A stretch of DNA of 5,390 nucleotides from Acidobacteriota bacterium. GTDB lineage: Bacteria > Acidobacteriota > Terriglobia > Terriglobales > Acidobacteriaceae. The stretch covers positions 7,242-12,631 of the forward strand of contig QIAS01000265.1 in assembly GCA_003225615.1 (NCBI GenBank). Direction: 5' to 3'. Of this stretch, positions 5,195 to 5,390 are shown piece by piece. The notes beneath the pieces are model-generated. The model was not told the DNA's origin. It ran no database searches and worked only from the letters and a program-made list of their open reading frames with translations. A program made the translations under genes and the position numbers. Positions within the stretch are counted from its first letter, which is position 1; every line of letters starts with the position of its first letter.

Positions 5195-5228
5195 TGTGTC
5201 GAACACATAATTGGTTCTGCATCGAACA
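5195..5228. repeat. TCGAACA direct repeats, the first inside a TGTGT-CGA-ACACA dyad
   Basis: TCGAACA occurs at 5199-5205 and again at 5222-5228, 23 bases apart, about two helical turns. The first copy is embedded in the dyad TGTGTCGAACACA (5195-5207), which overlaps the CATAAT hexamer at 5206-5211. The arrangement could be an operator for the next gene. The evidence is only the repeat itself. Confidence 0.3.
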
Positions 5229-5270
5229 TAAAAGGAAGACATCAGTGGGAATTTCCGCCTGAGTAGTTCG

Positions 5271-5292
5271 CCGGAGTTGCTCGGCCCTCCGG
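5271..5292. repeat. GC-rich hairpin CCGGAG / CTCCGG
   Basis: CCGGAG (5271-5276) and CTCCGG (5287-5292) form a perfect 6-pair stem with a 10-base loop. No T-run follows on either strand, so it is not a standard intrinsic terminator. It may shape the leader of the next gene. Confidence 0.35.
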
Positions 5293-5378
5293 ATTCTCTG
5301 CCACTCTCGAATTTCAGGCCACCCGGCAAGTCCGAAGGCATCAAAGGCTGCACGTGAGGTTTATCACGGAGTAACCGC

Positions 5379-5385
5379 AAAGGAG
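5379..5385 (+). promoter_or_regulatory. Strong Shine-Dalgarno for a gene starting just past the window
   Basis: AAAGGAG ends 5 bases before the window edge. No ATG, GTG or TTG at useful spacing lies within the window, so a plus-strand start is expected a few bases beyond 5390. A small hairpin, CGTGA (5353-5357) with TCACG (5364-5368), lies just upstream. Confidence 0.5.
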
Positions 5386-5390
5386 AACGT

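Larger units (their letters stand above)
5129..5390. other. Intergenic region after the decarboxylase; likely 5' region of an off-window plus-strand gene
   Basis: No credible gene lies here. The region starts with two adjacent palindromes, carries TCGAACA direct repeats and a CATAAT (5206-5211) that could serve as a -10 without a clear -35, then a GC-rich hairpin, and ends in a Shine-Dalgarno sequence. I read it as the 3' end of the decarboxylase transcript plus the promoter and leader of the next plus-strand gene. No T-run typical of an intrinsic terminator is present. Confidence 0.5.

Noticed and set aside
5156..5380. Minus-strand open frame of 74 codons, open to the window edge
   Set aside because: It has only a TTG start, no Shine-Dalgarno sequence and no recognisable motif. 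The composition looks non-coding, and a strong plus-strand Shine-Dalgarno sits at its 5' end. A gene tail from beyond the window cannot be excluded.

Overview
The window holds four protein-coding genes and the 5' end of a fifth, in a GC-rich bacterial chromosome that I infer to be from the Acidobacteriota (Terriglobia/Koribacter-like). The basis is recalled resemblance: the alcohol-dehydrogenase-like protein, the GAF-TonB fusion and the XdhC-family N-terminus all read like acidobacterial family members. No rRNA, tRNA, CRISPR, insertion sequence or phage gene was seen.

Layout. Positions 1-166 (minus) encode the first 55 residues of an XdhC-family protein (molybdenum-hydroxylase maturation). 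A 71-base gap holds two face-to-face, overlapping sigma70-like promoters, then a zinc-binding MDR-family dehydrogenase/quinone oxidoreductase (238-1260, plus). After a 115-base gap comes a complete stand-alone nuoB (1376-1975, plus) with all four cluster-N2 cysteines but no other complex I gene beside it. Convergent with nuoB, 50 bases away, is a minus-strand gene (2026-3513) for an unusual fusion: cytoplasmic GAF domain, one transmembrane helix, long Pro/Ala/Ser-rich linker and a TonB C-terminal domain. Divergent from it is a PLP-dependent group II (aromatic-amino-acid-type) decarboxylase (3716-5128, plus). The last 262 bases (5129-5390) contain several small palindromes and repeats and end in a strong Shine-Dalgarno sequence for a plus-strand gene that must start just outside the window.

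How the parts relate. The genes are mostly single transcription units (divergent, convergent, or separated by more than 100 bases), so no shared pathway can be argued. The more interesting signals are regulatory. (1) The leader of the GAF-TonB gene can fold into a hairpin of about 15 pairs that buries its own Shine-Dalgarno sequence; its two G-U pairs form only in the minus-strand RNA, and an upstream segment can compete for the anti-Shine-Dalgarno arm, the layout of a translational switch. (2) Three genes (xdhC-like, nuoB, decarboxylase) have no Shine-Dalgarno sequence but a -10-like hexamer 6-9 bases before the ATG, which points to leaderless mRNAs, whereas the dehydrogenase and GAF-TonB genes have good Shine-Dalgarno sequences. 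All of this is read by eye; no folding, alignment or database search was run.
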